Shown here: positions 12,640 to 25,100 of the stretch, in pieces
Layout: each line of letters begins with the position of its first letter
Position numbering within the stretch: the stretch's first letter is position 1
NCBI GenBank assembly: GCA_035610365.1
Contig: CM069433.1
Coordinates: forward strand, 80,324,236-80,388,235
Reading direction: 5' to 3'
Origin: Aquatica leii
Taxonomy: Eukaryota > Arthropoda > Insecta > Coleoptera > Lampyridae
Length of the DNA: 64,000 bases
The notes under the pieces: generated by a model
Databases searched by the model: none
Told to the model about the DNA's origin: nothing
The model's input: only the letters and a program-made list of their open reading frames with translations
Program-made: the position numbers and the translations under genes

Positions 12640-13302
12640 TTTGCTGAGCTTATTTGGAAGTTTCTATTATGTTTGGTGTTGTAGCCAAGAATTAACAACA
12701 AAACCATATTCAATATACAACCTGTTTGCGTTTTATATAAAAAATACAAACAAATACAGGTGTACAATAAAAATTTATTATTCAAAAAAAATTTACATTT
12801 ATTTTTGCTAATTAAGTCAAATTTTAATTTTAATTTTTTTTTGGAATATCATCTAACAAAAATTAAACTTTTGTAACAAAATAGATTTTTAGAAGTTTCT
12901 AAACGGGATTGTACCATACTAAAAATTGTTTTTTAAAGATTAGCTAAAGGTTATTATTTTGTCTTAAAAATTGTGTTTGAGTTTATTTTGAAGTTTTGTA
13001 TATCTCTCAATAATTAACAACAAAAACCATTTTTAATATACAATTTGCTTGCGCTTTATTATTCAACAAGACGAACAAATACAAATATACAATATGATAT
13101 TTTTATTAAAAAAATATTTTTACATATTTTTGCCAATGAAGTCAAATTTTAATTTTTAAATTTGTCATGGAATATTTTTTAACAAACATTAAATTTTGAT
13201 TACAAAATAATTTTTTAAAAGTTTCTAAACTGGATTGTACCAAACTGAGAGTTATTGTTTTTTAAGACTAACAAAAGGATATTATTTTGTCTTAAGAATT
13301 GT
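12640..13302. repeat. Tandem duplication, period about 322 bp
   Basis: Two adjacent copies run in the same orientation, about 12640-12961 and 12962-13302. Matching landmarks include ATTAACAACAAAA at 12691 and 13013, AAGTCAAATTTTAATTTT in both, AAGTTTCTAAAC followed by a GGATTGTACCA block in both, and TTATTTTGTCTTAA closing each copy. Divergence is moderate, with many small indels in A/T runs. There is no coding signal; the open frame at 12582-12785 on the minus strand is contained in the first copy and is broken in the second. This is best read as a local segmental duplication or a two-unit satellite. Confidence 0.8.
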
Positions 13303-16300
13303 CACTAATAATCTTGTTTTAAACATTTTTTTTCAATAAGCCATAACGTTGGTATTTGATTTGTGTAGTTTTATATTTTACGTATTCAAAACACATTTTT
13401 TAAATACGTTCAACTTTTAACTAAAAAAATATTTTTTTTAAAGATTTTAAGTAAAATTAGATTTTATGTATTAAAAATAACATAAGAGCATCCTTCTGCG
13501 AATAAACTTGACTAAATAAGTTTTGTTTCGATAACGTACACACTTCGGTATAGATAAGAAAAGTTGTGTTGTTGGAATTCAAATCCTTACAAACAAGAAA
13601 CATAATTTTTAGTTAAAAACGTTGTGTTTTTACAAAGTTAACTATTTTGAAGCTGAGGCTATGATATTTACTTGAAAAAAAATTTTGTATAAAAGAAATG
13701 AACAGATTAGTAGTTTTTAATATTTTTTTTGCTAAATGGGTGATTTAAAATAATAATTATTATTTAGTGCAAAAATAAAAAAACCATAATAGACTTCAAT
13801 GAAATTTACACATTATTTCATTTTTATATACAACATAAAATTGTGATGTTATGTAGCAAAAATTATTTTTTTTTAAATACTTTTGGTGTACAAATAGTAA
13901 CTAAAAAAAATAATATTACAGTTTAAATGTGTTGATCTCATATATATTTTCAAACTTAAAAATATATTATAATTTAATAAATACAAAAAATTAAACAAAA
14001 CAATAACAAAAAGCAAATTTGCAGATAAATATTTTTAAATTAACAAGTAAAAAACTTTGTTGGCAGAAATTAAAGTACACTGCCTTATTACGTAGAAGTA
14101 ATTTATTATTAAATTATAATTCTATTTAAATCTATGCAAAATATTTTTTTTTATTTTGGTAAAAACAAAACCTAATTGCAAATAAATATTTAAAATTATA
14201 TTCTAAAGTGTAATAATTTTTGTTGGAATTACAAAAATACGAACAAACTTTTATCAAATATTCTTTAAATAAAAGTTTGCAGATCGTAGGAATTGAATGT
14301 CTCCTACGAGACATGAAAATGTGTTTCTAAAGTGTAAGTTTACAAAAGAAAAAGTATCAATAATGTGATTTATACTTATTTCAATCGTCAAATTTCAAAA
14401 TAGTAGTATTGTTTAATTACATTTATTTTAATTTTCTTTTATTAAGCGTCTAGCAAATTAAGCGTAAGAAAAATAAGAATTATTTTTGAATACACTAATC
14501 TTAATATTTACAAAATTTTAATTAAAAGTTTAATAATGTTAATATTGGAATTATAAATTTCCTACTTCTACTTCTGCTTAATTAAATATTAAAATTGTTT
14601 TATTCAAAATTGATAAAATCAATAAATTTTAATAATGAAAATGTTATAGTAACAGCATGAAAAACAAAATTTAGTAAATAATACTACAATTAATATATCA
14701 AGTTTAAAATAAATATTTTTTAAATTAAAAAACTAAGCATGTTGGTACTTCTGATGCAAAGTAACATTTCATGTTTTTTTGTTGCTGCAAAACCTCAATA
14801 AAAACTTTTTTGTGATTTTGTCAGTTATAAACTTTTGGTAAATAAATTAAAAACAAATTATTATATAATATAGATATAATACCATAATTATAAATATTTT
14901 TGCGTTTACTACATTATTTGTTGTGCAATTAGCAACAAAATGCTGTATTAAAGTTAATTTAACTTGAATTAAATAATAGATATATTATCTGTTTTGTTTT
15001 AAGTTTTATAATAATTTTTTAAGGAACTTTAATAAAACAAAAACATTTTAAGATTTTAAAAGTTTTAATTCGTTTCTCGAAATCTCTATTTGGCGTTTGA
15101 GAAAACTTGCCAACTAAGTTTCTTTGGATTACCACAACACAGTAGGAAATAAATAAATTGCAGCTACAAATATCGACACAAAATGAGGTAATAGTGTTAA
15201 AAAGCTTAACTTCAAGTTTCTGTAGAAATGTAATTACAGAAAGAAACTATAACACATTTCTTAAATCTTTGATAAACAAAAAACTTATAATAATACATAT
15301 TAAAACTTAAATATTTATGTTTAGAAGCTACTTGCTAATGTAATTTTTTGTAAGAAAAAGAACTTATATGTTGTTTTGTTATAGATAAAACCTTCTTTAG
15401 ATTTATATTCTTTAAGAACGAACGTTGCATACAAACTTGTTTACTTTTCAACCCTTCTCAATTTAGATACATTTATATCTTCTTTTGTTCGATCAAATAA
15501 GCATCAATTTTAACAGTTTTTTGTTTTTCCGTTCTATTTCAGTATATCTTTAAAAATTTACTATTACGTGATACAATTAAATTTAATGTATGAACATTTA
15601 GTAATTTTACTTTCACTAACAACGTTTCTGTTTTAAGTTAGTTTTCTTTTTAAATCTCTTAGGAAAAAATATATTCAAATATATAACTAAAGGATAAACC
15701 AAGTATTACCGATTTATTTCAGAAACAGGGAAAGAAAGTGATAAAAAAAGTATTTTAGAAATGATATACGATACTGAAGGTTAGATGTGAGGTATCCTAG
15801 AGTTATTACATAGTGTAAAGTTCAACCATTCGTTAACCGTTTTCGTTCTTTCTCAAATTTTTTTTGCTGTTATAGTCATATAAACGTTATGGCGACGATC
15901 AAATATATTTAGAGTTAATTTTGTAAATTTTATAAAATAAAAAAATGTGTTACTTTCAATAAGTGATAATTGCAAAACATTATTTAAATTAGAATAATAC
16001 ATCACATACTAACAAGTTTTGTTTTAAATTTAAACTTTTTATAATAAAACGTTAAAAGTTACATACGTTATATTAAAAAGTATAGCTTGAAGATACATTT
16101 GTAAAACTTAAAACAATAGACCAAAATCTTTCTGATATTCTACAAAATCAGAAAAAAATATGAATAAACATCAAAAATTGTAGTGTTGTGATTTAAATAA
16201 TTTGATCAAAACGGTTTTTCAAAATGAAACGTTTAAAAACAAATATTTAAATAACCATTCAAACAAAAAATGAATTTGTGAAAAATTTGTTTTGATGATC

Positions 16301-16419
16301 ACGAATAAACGTTTCAACAAACAAAAAATAAAGATATCAGACTATGACTATTATTACAACTACATCTACCTTGATTCACAATAACCCAGCAACTACAATA
16401 AATTGAATACTTGTCGTAC
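13303..16419. other. AT-rich spacer, nothing recognised
   Basis: Long AT-rich stretch without a supported gene, repeat or RNA. A 7-bp hairpin near 14287-14308 (CGTAGGA and TCCTACG) is too small to interpret. Confidence 0.5.
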
Positions 16420-16451
16420 ACGTGTTTCGACAGCTATGCTGTCATCCTTAG
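16420..16451 (-). ncRNA. Hammerhead-ribozyme-like motif (Penelope-like relic)
   Basis: On the minus strand the order is CTAAGGA, then a perfect stem (GACAGC, loop ATA, GCTGTC), then GAAAC and ACGTG. The hammerhead core is CUGANGA, stem II, GAAA, stem III. This copy has the core with one change (CTAAGGA; the conserved G is A) and an intact stem II. Short hammerheads of this kind are known from Penelope-like retroelements, where they lie in the terminal repeats. I saw no reverse transcriptase nearby, so this would be a solitary fragment. The substituted core G suggests that it no longer cleaves well. Confidence 0.5.
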
Positions 16452-16709
16452 CAAACAGTATCAGTAACTGCATAGAATAGCATATAGCACAAATATTTTT
16501 AACGCTACAGTGTTTGGTGTTAATTTTATTCTCACATCTACCTTGTTTGTTAATTAGCTTAGTTTACTTTGAACTCAAATAATAGCTCTAAAACATATTC
16601 AATTTCTTGTTACTTGTTTTGGTTTATTTTAAACATTGGATACGCAACATGATGTTCCATTTATCAAGTTAAAATCTAAAAAAAAAAGATTTGAAACATT
16701 TAAAACTGT

Positions 16710-16976
16710 ATGAAAATTATTATGGATTCGTTTGGAATTTGGTTTAAATACTGTATAGAAACATACGATGGCGTAGAAGGGCCACTAAAAATACTTTTTT
16801 CAAATTCAGACTTTGAACTTGAAAAAACAGATTATAGATTTGGACCGCTTAGTAATTTAATTTTCAATAATCTTGTATCTTTTTATGCAGTACCAATAAG
16901 TTTAAGTGTGGCGTTAACAAATAATATAATATTTTGTAGTTCAATTCACATTGTAAGTGTTATTTTGCTATTGTAA
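16710..16976 (+). CDS. Unrecognised small ORF, 88 codons
   Basis: An ATG-started frame of 88 codons contains a central part of mixed, protein-like composition (DGVEGPLKILFSNSD) and a hydrophobic C-terminus with Cys and Ile/Leu/Val that could span a membrane. No known motif is visible, and no splice sites or neighbouring exons could be tied to it. In DNA this AT-rich an 88-codon frame is longer than most chance frames but not decisive. It may be a fragment of an unidentified element. Confidence 0.15.
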   Translation: MKIIMDSFGIWFKYCIETYDGVEGPLKILFSNSDFELEKTDYRFGPLSNLIFNNLVSFYAVPISLSVALTNNIIFCSSIHIVSVILLL

Positions 16977-18282
16977 GCATCCTTACTGTGTTTGATAACA
17001 TAATTCATATACTTATTTATCGTTTGATCAAAAATATGAAATATGTATGGGAGTGGTAGAAGTTCACTAGTCTGCTTAAATATTTTAATTATGAAAGCTT
17101 ACTTTAAGCATACTTACAGCTGTAGTATAGTGTGAGGTTTGATTTTTTATGGAAAACATATTTTATTGATTGTAAAAAATACATTTGTTGGACATACGTA
17201 TTTGCTTAATAGAATTTCTTCAAAACCACTTTTAATTGATTTTATTTTTATCTTATTTATATTCCAGCAGGCATAGTTATTAAAAAGTGTTGACAAATTT
17301 AAAATAGCCAAAAATTTGTAATATTTCGTATTAAAGCAGTTGGAAACTGAATTGATGCCCATCTTAAAGCTTCTAAGCGCTTGTTACTAACAAGGCAATA
17401 ATATAGTTAGATGTGGTGCAAGTGATGCTGACTTTTGCTGTATGTCTAACTCTGTACGCTACAATTTTTTAAGCAAAAGTGACGTTTAAGAATTTTAATT
17501 CCACGGTTCAGAAAGTTTAACCAGAACAGAATTAAACACCTTTTTGCAAAAATCTTTGAAGGGAAATACTAACTTACGTATCAAGCGTCGAAAGTACATC
17601 ATAGTATAAGGAGCGTTATTATTTTTTGTGTTGCCTTTCGTAAAATTATAATTTTTTTAATTTAAAAAAACACCAGAAATCTAATGCTGGTATTTATTAC
17701 TAAATCTCTCAAATTTGGCATAAACTTTAACATCTTTTTTTCAATTTTAATTGAATTTTGAGGTGTTTAAATGACTTTTCCATCTGTTACATTTTTGTTC
17801 TAATATAATGATCAGCTTTGAACACTTAGGTTTATTATTGGTTTAATGTAAAAGTTTTCATTTTGCTACGCTAGTTTTTTTCCCATTACGTAACTACACT
17901 AACGAACGAATATTGACGTTTGCGATGGTTTTGGCAGCACAAAAAAGTTAATTGTGTCTGGAAACGTTTTTGCTTTAGATACTAGTTACTATTTTATAAA
18001 GCGCACTTTTTGTATATAAGAGGTTGGAATTTGGAAATAGTAAAAGTGGTAGTGCTACTATTTTTATTATTTCTAACTTTCTAGATAGGACAAAACAACT
18101 TTGCCCAACATAGGAATGTGATAGGGCGATGTCTTTTCCGAAGGCCTAAATACTTTTCTGCTACAGAACAGAGTGATACATTTAGCATTGTAAATTAATT
18201 TGCTAAAATCATACGTATGGAAGATTGCATACTGTTTAAAGGAAAATAAAGTTTAAGTTAGTAAAAGAAGATGGAAAATAAA
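16977..18282. other. Spacer, nothing recognised
   Basis: No supported feature. The open frame at 17147-17362 (minus) has no motif I recognise. Confidence 0.4.
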
Positions 18283-19432
18283 TTAGTATAAAATATGTCT
18301 CCTTGGACTAATCGCCACTCTTGAATTCAGTTCGTTAATGGTGGTTCGCAAAATGGCGGCCAGTTCTAAATATAAGCTTACTGCATCATGGAGGTCATCT
18401 TTGAGAGACAAATGATTTTCCAACATTAATAGATTGCACAGACAATAAAAATCTTCATCACAAGGATAAGGATGCATGTACATTCCTAGCCCTTTTAACG
18501 CAAAATTAAAGATCTGTATCAATTAATTTTCTGCGTAATATAGAGTCGGCATTTCGTACATAATACATGGTCTGCCAACCGGCGCAATGCTGTTTTTAGA
18601 CGGTCAAATCTTGTGAACATTCCATTCCATTGCAATTTGGTCAAGTTCCCGCTGAAAATACATAATATATATTCTTATGAAATAAAAAGACATTCATATA
18701 TATATATATCATAAATGTTTGAATGCAATGACTAGGGTTGAACTAGCCAAGAAACTTCCTGTTCTTCAACTCCCACATTTATGTACAGGCGGAGAGAAAA
18801 ACCACAAAAAAATCTCATCGGAGTTGAGTTTGTTTTCAGTAAGTAACTAATTTAGAACAGCAGATGAGAGGAGATTAATTTTATAGAAACGTCCTTTAAA
18901 CCTTGGGAAATAACAGTCCCCAACAATGTCGTAAATGATTTTATTATCAGTTCCACACGCACATAAAGGTGTTTCCAGTGCTCTCCATTTAAAAAACATG
19001 TCATTAATGGTCCAGTTCTCATGCGGTTAATTTGACACCATATATTTCTGTGCTTGTTAAATCCTGTTACTATTTTGAGTGCCTTGCATTAAGCGTTCGT
19101 TGAAGATAAATGATTTCAAAATAATAAATGAATTTGAATATTTTTGTAGAACGAAAATTGTTTGTTTTTTATAATCATATTAGGACATTTATATTTTTGT
19201 GTTATAATTTGTTGTACATGTAAAAATATATTATTTTAATACTACTTACTTAAATTAATCTAAAAAACCAAAGTTGAATAAGAGCTTTGTTCCGAAAAGT
19301 GCCATCAAATACACCATCATCCTTGAGAATTTGAAATAAGTTCATCCAAAATTGACTGTTATGTTTTAGAAGAATAGACCACCATGCTTCTATACGCTGG
19401 TTTTGCGTACAACCCATTCTAAGTGCAAAGTC
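18283..19432 (-). pseudogene. Integrase-core-domain pseudogene with one intron
   Basis: Upstream exon, minus strand 19432-19250: an open frame with CTQNQRIEAWWSILLKHNSQ and then FWMNLFQILKDDG, ending at a TAA directly before a GTAAGT donor. Downstream exon, from 18651: it follows a TTTTCAG acceptor and reads RELDQIAMEWNVHKI, a stop, PSKNSIAPVGRPCIMY. The rest of the tail is in another frame at 18522-18283 (PCDEDFYCLCNLLMLENHL, then AVSLYLELAAILR). The sequence NQRIEAWWS, ELDxxAxxWNxHxI, GRPxxMY is the signature of an animal integrase-core domain family related to retroviral-type integrases (Pfam rva_4 type, as I remember it). The two stops fit CAA to TAA and CGA to TGA. The N-terminal half is missing or unrecognisable beyond the minisatellite at the 5' edge. 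Confidence 0.68.
18847..19079 (-). pseudogene. LINE ORF2 C-terminal fragment inside the intron
   Basis: The minus strand reads RNIWCQINRMRTGP and, after a frame change, FKWRALETPLCACGTDN followed by YDIVGDC and a stop at 18847. The pattern R-x2-W-x3-NRMRTG, then C-x-C-G-x8-x-x5-C matches the conserved end of Jockey/R1-type LINE ORF2, with the usual His of the CCHC replaced by Tyr. It lies in the 598-bp intron of the integrase-core pseudogene and on the same strand, so the most likely history is a 5'-truncated LINE insertion into that intron. The region downstream (18700-18840) should hold the LINE 3' UTR; a short TA microsatellite sits at about 18698-18711. Confidence 0.6.
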
Positions 19433-19519
19433 GGAATTCTGAGTTTGAACTTGGAATTTCGAGTTCGAACTCGGAATGTTGCGATTGAAGTCGGAATTTT
19501 GAGTTCGAACTCAAAATTT
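19432..19519. repeat. 20-bp minisatellite, about 4.4 copies
   Basis: Four 20-bp units begin at 19432, 19452, 19472 and 19492, followed by a partial unit. The unit form is CGGAATTTTGAGTTCGAACT. Units 2 and 4 create the 12-bp palindrome GAGTTCGAACTC at the junction with the next unit. The array starts exactly where the recognisable integrase-core exon begins. Because 20 is not a multiple of 3, the array could not extend the protein in one frame. Confidence 0.85.
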
Positions 19520-19721
19520 AAAAAAAATATTTTTAGTGGCCCTTCTACGCCTTTGTAGAAACATGTCTACAAAAATAATTTTAAAAACACATTGTAATAA
19601 TTAATTAAAAATTAATATAAAAAAATTGTAGGTTTTTTTATGCAAATTTATTTTTTTGATTTTAAGCTATTCGGTATTGATATAAATTAACAGAAACATT
19701 TTTTAAATTATACATTTTCAG

Positions 19722-19784
19722 GATTTCAACTTAAATTTCTGCCGCCACATGCGTTCGGAAACAATAAAGCTATATCGACAGCAG
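19722..19784 (+). other. Possible 63-nt internal exon
   Basis: A TACATTTTCAG acceptor precedes 21 open codons with mixed composition, including CRHMRSETIKLYRQQ, and a CAG/GTAAAA donor follows. The length is a multiple of three. No neighbouring exon could be linked, so this may be chance. Confidence 0.15.
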
Positions 19785-20823
19785 GTAAAACTTGGTTAAT
19801 TTATAATTGACCTATCTCTATTAATGTGTTAAAGCAAAAAAAAAATATTATTTTATCTATTCCATTATCTATGTAATTTGAATTTTGTGTTTAATGTAAT
19901 ATGGAAATTTATAAAAGGTTGTTTTCATGTCTTGCTGTAGCTAGTCAATTATATATAATAATATAATAAGTTGTAAAGGATACGATAGGTTAATTTGCGT
20001 CTTAGTGTGGTAATATATATCATTGGTATTTTTTAAAAAAAGGTTGCATTTTTTAATAGCTAGATATAGTAACTATTGTTAATATGTTTTGAATATGTTT
20101 TGTTTATTTTTACATAAACATTTTTGGTTTTGTGTACAAAATTATTGTAAAAACCAAGCATGTTATATAACGTAAACAGCCAACTTCATACAATCCAGTC
20201 GAACCGAAAGTGAGGCACGCTAACGTCATCAGCGGTCATCTTTGACTAGGGCAAAACGAACGATGATATTGTAACTTACGGCAAAAAGCATTTTCTAAGC
20301 TTATTTATTTCTTATTGACTTTGTTAAATATTTTTAGAGTTAATGCGTTACAGACAAAACATGCCTGATTCGTGTTGTGCTTATGGATCCTTCAATTTAA
20401 TTAGTAAAATAGAAATACATGACAATCGTAATTAACATTTTCATTAATATAAAAAATTATATGTTGCAAATACGAGCGTTAAAAGTTTTATTTGGGATCA
20501 CATTTATGCATTTAAAAACAATATTTTTTTACTTAATTCATGTCTTTTACTGATAAGATTTATGATGCATTTTGTGTAAAATTCTCCATACGTACGAAAG
20601 CGAACTCTTGAATACTATTTAGCTACATCTAAAATTAAATATGATTGATAGGGTCGCTCATCAATTGCTACATTTGCGCAATTTAAATCAGCAAAAATAG
20701 TTTTGTTTTGTTTAATGTAAAATTATTTGAACAATCGGTTCAATAAATTTGAGGTATGTAACATTAATAAATTTTATGTATGGAAAGCAAATCGATTGTC
20801 TACTGCAATCGTTCTCTTATCTC

Positions 20824-22141
20824 TTCCTTAAACTCAAACGCTTACCTCGAGTAGGCGGGAGGAAATGGCTCCGGCTAGCACTAGTGGAGACGGCGTGCGG
20901 TAAGTGCTTTTAGTTTTGGGCGCCAGCAAACCTACTAAAACCAATTCCACTTCTGGTTCTACAGGGTTTGCTTCGTAGATCAGTTCCTTACCAAACTGGT
21001 ATAAAACCCTTCCAATGACAAGGAAGAATAGAATAAACGCAGGACAAGAAAATCGCATAACTAACCTCAATGTACTAATCTTGTATTTTGCTGTACTAAA
21101 TAAATTACAAACAAAAAAAAAGAGTTAAGAATAACTCTGAGTACAAATGTCCTTAACCCCAAAAAGAAAAAGAAAAAGATAATCAATACTATTGGATCAT
21201 ACATATATATCTATCACGCAACACGGCGTTTTGGAAAAGGCTTGTACTTTAAATAAAATAAATTACTTAGACTAATAAACCCCAAAATAAAGATAAATGT
21301 AGAAGTTTTTTTTTTGTCTTCATTTAAAAAAACAATATAAGACTAGCGATAAAACAACGTGCACCCGGTCGGAGAGTGAGGTATCAAGCGCTTGATGTCC
21401 GCGTGCCCCAATATTAACCCCTAAATAACTTATAGGGTACGGGTCAAAGAAGTCGTACGCTGCTACTTGGTCGATGGTGGTATAGATCCCTCGGACGCCG
21501 CTGCATGCGAGTGGACTCAGGTGTCACAGGTGTGAAGCCTGCCTTGCCCTTGAGGTGCGGTGGTGAGTAGTTAACCTTGGTGATGAGTTAAATTTTACTT
21601 GTAGATTATCTTGGTTGGGCGGTGGCGGTAGAATAAGTTTGGCGAGCTTTGTGATTCTCGGTAGACGAGTGCTAGTGGTCGCAGTAATACCCCGTAAACG
21701 TAAACGCAAAACTGGTGGCTACAAAAGAAGGTATAAACCACTATTATCCTGCATGTAGCAGTATTAATTCTAATAACCTTCAGCTGCAGTCGATGCCTTC
21801 AGCTTAAAACCAACTCGTTCCACTTTATATTTCACCACACGGTCTTACTTTATTTAACACCACAAAAGAAGTGTTTCAGAAATGTATTTCCTGCCTATGG
21901 TGATAAGCATTATCATGACTTTTTTAAAAATTTTTTGAAAATTAAAAATTGCAGGCAACCCACACCACTCACACGCAATGAAAATAGCTCGTGTAAAGGG
22001 AGTCGATGGGACGAGAAAACTAACTCGTTACACAACTTTTGGCAGGCCTTACTTTTCCCATGCGGATTTAAAAATTAAAAAAATTAAACAACCGATTGAA
22101 TCCTCGAATAAATTTCATAATTTATTGGCCATTTTCATTTA
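20824..22141. other. GC-richer island with small open frames, origin unknown
   Basis: Base composition rises clearly above the surroundings. Open frames exist on both strands. Minus 21070-20834 (78 codons) has a hydrophobic N-terminus like a signal anchor and ends near a GAG/GTAAGC donor-like site. A minus frame of about 60 codons covers about 21506-21325 (contains FFDPYPISYLGVN). The plus frame near 21590-21752 has a strongly basic RKRKRKTGGYKRR motif. A plus frame of about 54 codons starts with ATG near 21980 (contains TRYTTFGRPYFSHADL). None matches a family I know. It could be a transferred segment, an unclassified mobile element or a host exon cluster. I see no bounding repeats. Confidence 0.3.
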
Positions 22142-25100
22142 GAATCTATGCTACATAACATTAAAAATAAAATCTCCTTAGCAGGGATTTCTGCATTTTC
22201 GATATCCTGCTGTTCCCCTTAATTACAATCTCTAATAAAATTCTCAGTTATTGGATCAATTAGAATTTATTTTCTAAAAGCTATCCTATCTAAAACGAAA
22301 TTACAATCCTTGTTCTTTAAAAGAAATTGACTAAAAGCTTCAAAAACTTTTTAAAAAAAAGCCTGGTTCACCTTTTACTGATGCAGTAGTGCTTCTTATT
22401 GAACTAGGCAAACTAAAAATTTTCTTACAAAACAGTTAAAATCTTAATGTTGATCTTACATTAATACTAATAATACAAATAATGTTTTTACATACATATA
22501 TAGTACCTACAACACAGAAATTATTCAAAAAGTGAATATCTACTTAAAATAATACCACGCCTTGGGTGAATAATAATTTAAGGGGGATTTGGTACGTTTT
22601 AAAGGCTCTCTTGAATATTTGTTTTAGATCAATTTTATTAAAAACTATAAAAATAAAATATAAAATGTATAAAAATCTAAAAAAAAATTATTCAAATCAA
22701 TTAAAAAAGTTATTAACGAAAAAGTCAATATTAGAAAAATTTCAATCCGTGCCACCACTTAATTACAATGTCTAAAACGGAGAGACTTTCCTAGTAACAC
22801 AAATTATACGTAATATATTAGTAAAGAACATCTGGTAAATATTTAAACATCTTAAAAAAATAAATACACAAAAAAAATGTATGTATTACATAGGTACTTC
22901 ATAAATGTTCTAAATTTTGCCAAATATAACGCAACGCATTTACGTACGTGATGGCATCTGAAAAAAAAACACACAATTAAGATTTACTTTACCAAGTTTT
23001 ATTAAAAAATCTACATTTTATAATAATAATTATGAAATGCATTAAAATGTATTAAAGTTGTTTTAATTGGTATGCAATATACTGACCGATGGATTTAGTT
23101 TGAATTTTTCAATACAGAAACTCTATGCAGACATATTTTTTTTTTAAATATGGCTTACAGATATTTTAACAGCATAATTATTTTTATTAATCTAATCACT
23201 TCAATAAAACATCTACTATATATTGTAATGTTTGCCTTTTTACTTCAAAAATGATTAGTTTTAAAAGTGCACAAAAGCATTTTCTTTTCTTTTCTTTCTT
23301 CTATTCAAAGAACAAGGATAATATTCAAACAAATTTTAGAAACTGTTTTTTGCATATATTTATTTACATATTTTTTAAAATGTGTTTATTAATTATTGAC
23401 CATAGTTACGTAAATAAAAGCGTTTTTTAAATTTATGTTTCTTATTTGTGATAATCGTTAAAATTTTCTTCGCAAACTGCAAACACGAAATCCAAAAGCA
23501 TATTAGTAAAGAAAACTTTCCTTATTCTTGTTCAGCGTCTATATAACTGTTTTTGACCTCAGTACCCAAAAACAAATAAATAATATATTTTTTCAATGTT
23601 GCAAAAAATTCAACGAAATTTACTAAAAGGTACTTTGCATAAACCCGTTTAGAATGCCACAAAAATATTTGGAAAAGATGACCTTTAAAATTAAAAATAC
23701 CTACTAGCATACATTACTAGTAATTTCACAGCAGAATTACAATACCTTGTCTAAAATTTCTTTGCAGCAAATGTACTTTATTATTGTATTATACAGTTTT
23801 AATTATTACTTTTTATTAAAATTTACTCACATGAAAATGATTTTTAAAATAATCATATTTAAATCCTAAGAACATCGTGTTAGGTTTGATAGCAAAAATT
23901 AAAAAAAAATTTAACTTTTAACATCTATAAATAAGTAAATTTAAAAGTACAGTTACAAATATGCATAAAAAAGTTAGATACTAATTAAACATAAATACTA
24001 GCACTATATATTATTATAATGTATATTTTATGTCAGTCAAACTTTGAAAAACATTTGTGACTTTAGAATACACGAACGATATTGTTGATACATATTTTTA
24101 TAACATTGTTTTTATCTAGTTTTTTAATATTTAGAATACATTTTCTACATCTTGAAATAAGTATCTAGAATTAAAATATTTACCTTATGTCATGTAAACC
24201 TTGAACACATTTGTAAGGTTTTAAAATATATCAATGATATTGTACGTATATATTTTTAGAATATTAGTATTATACACGTTAACAATATCAGGAGTATATT
24301 TATCACACCAAGCAATATTACACCGACTTTAAATATTGTACCAAGATCATTAGAATATCGTACATATATTTTATGCTACTAGGGTAATTTAAGATGTTTT
24401 TTGAAACATTTGATAAAGTTTGACACAAAATACCAAATTATAAAGTCGACAAAAGCTTGCCAAAACTAAATTAGCGATATATTAAAATTGTACATTACAA
24501 AAAATAAAACAAAAAAATTTTAAAAATTCATATCAACTAATTCATGTTTCACTAAAAAACTTTCTAGACTTATTCCTATAATTTCTTTATGCAAACGATA
24601 ATCTTTTTGGACAAAATCATAATTGCAATAGATAATACCATTAAAAAAACAACAATGGCAAATTATTAGTGAATACACGTCAACTGCATCAATAAAAAAA
24701 GTTATGCTAAATTAAACATAATGTATTAACTAATTGGAAAACAGTCAAAACTGCCAACACAGAATAAGCAGTTACTATATAAACGAGAGTTTACATCTGA
24801 GTGAAACGCAACACAGCAGTCATAAAATATCGAAAGCACGGTTGCATAAAGTATTGTTAATGTAACCGATGTAATTAACTACGTTGGTAAATAACAATGT
24901 AAATATAAAATAGTATTTTATTCCCAGTTTAGCATTGGATTTAAGGTCCCTAGAAGCGATTCGTAAAAAATATGTGGTGAACTAGATGTAAATATTAAAA
25001 ATATTGTGTATGAAGGAGTAAGAAAAACACAGGAATGAATACATGTGTATTATCATTTTCACCAAGCACTTCTTATTCTCTGGTTAACCATAAGACCAGT

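Noticed and set aside
14287..14308. Hairpin CGTAGGA/TCCTACG as a terminator
   Set aside because: Only 7 bp and in eukaryotic AT-rich DNA; no associated gene.
18698..18711. TA microsatellite as a regulatory TATA element
   Set aside because: Such runs are common in this base composition and it lies inside an intron/LINE remnant.
20824..21760. Integrated virus origin for the GC-richer island
   Set aside because: Basic and membrane-like small frames suggested it, but no viral hallmark motif is visible and the frames on both strands could reflect GC content alone.
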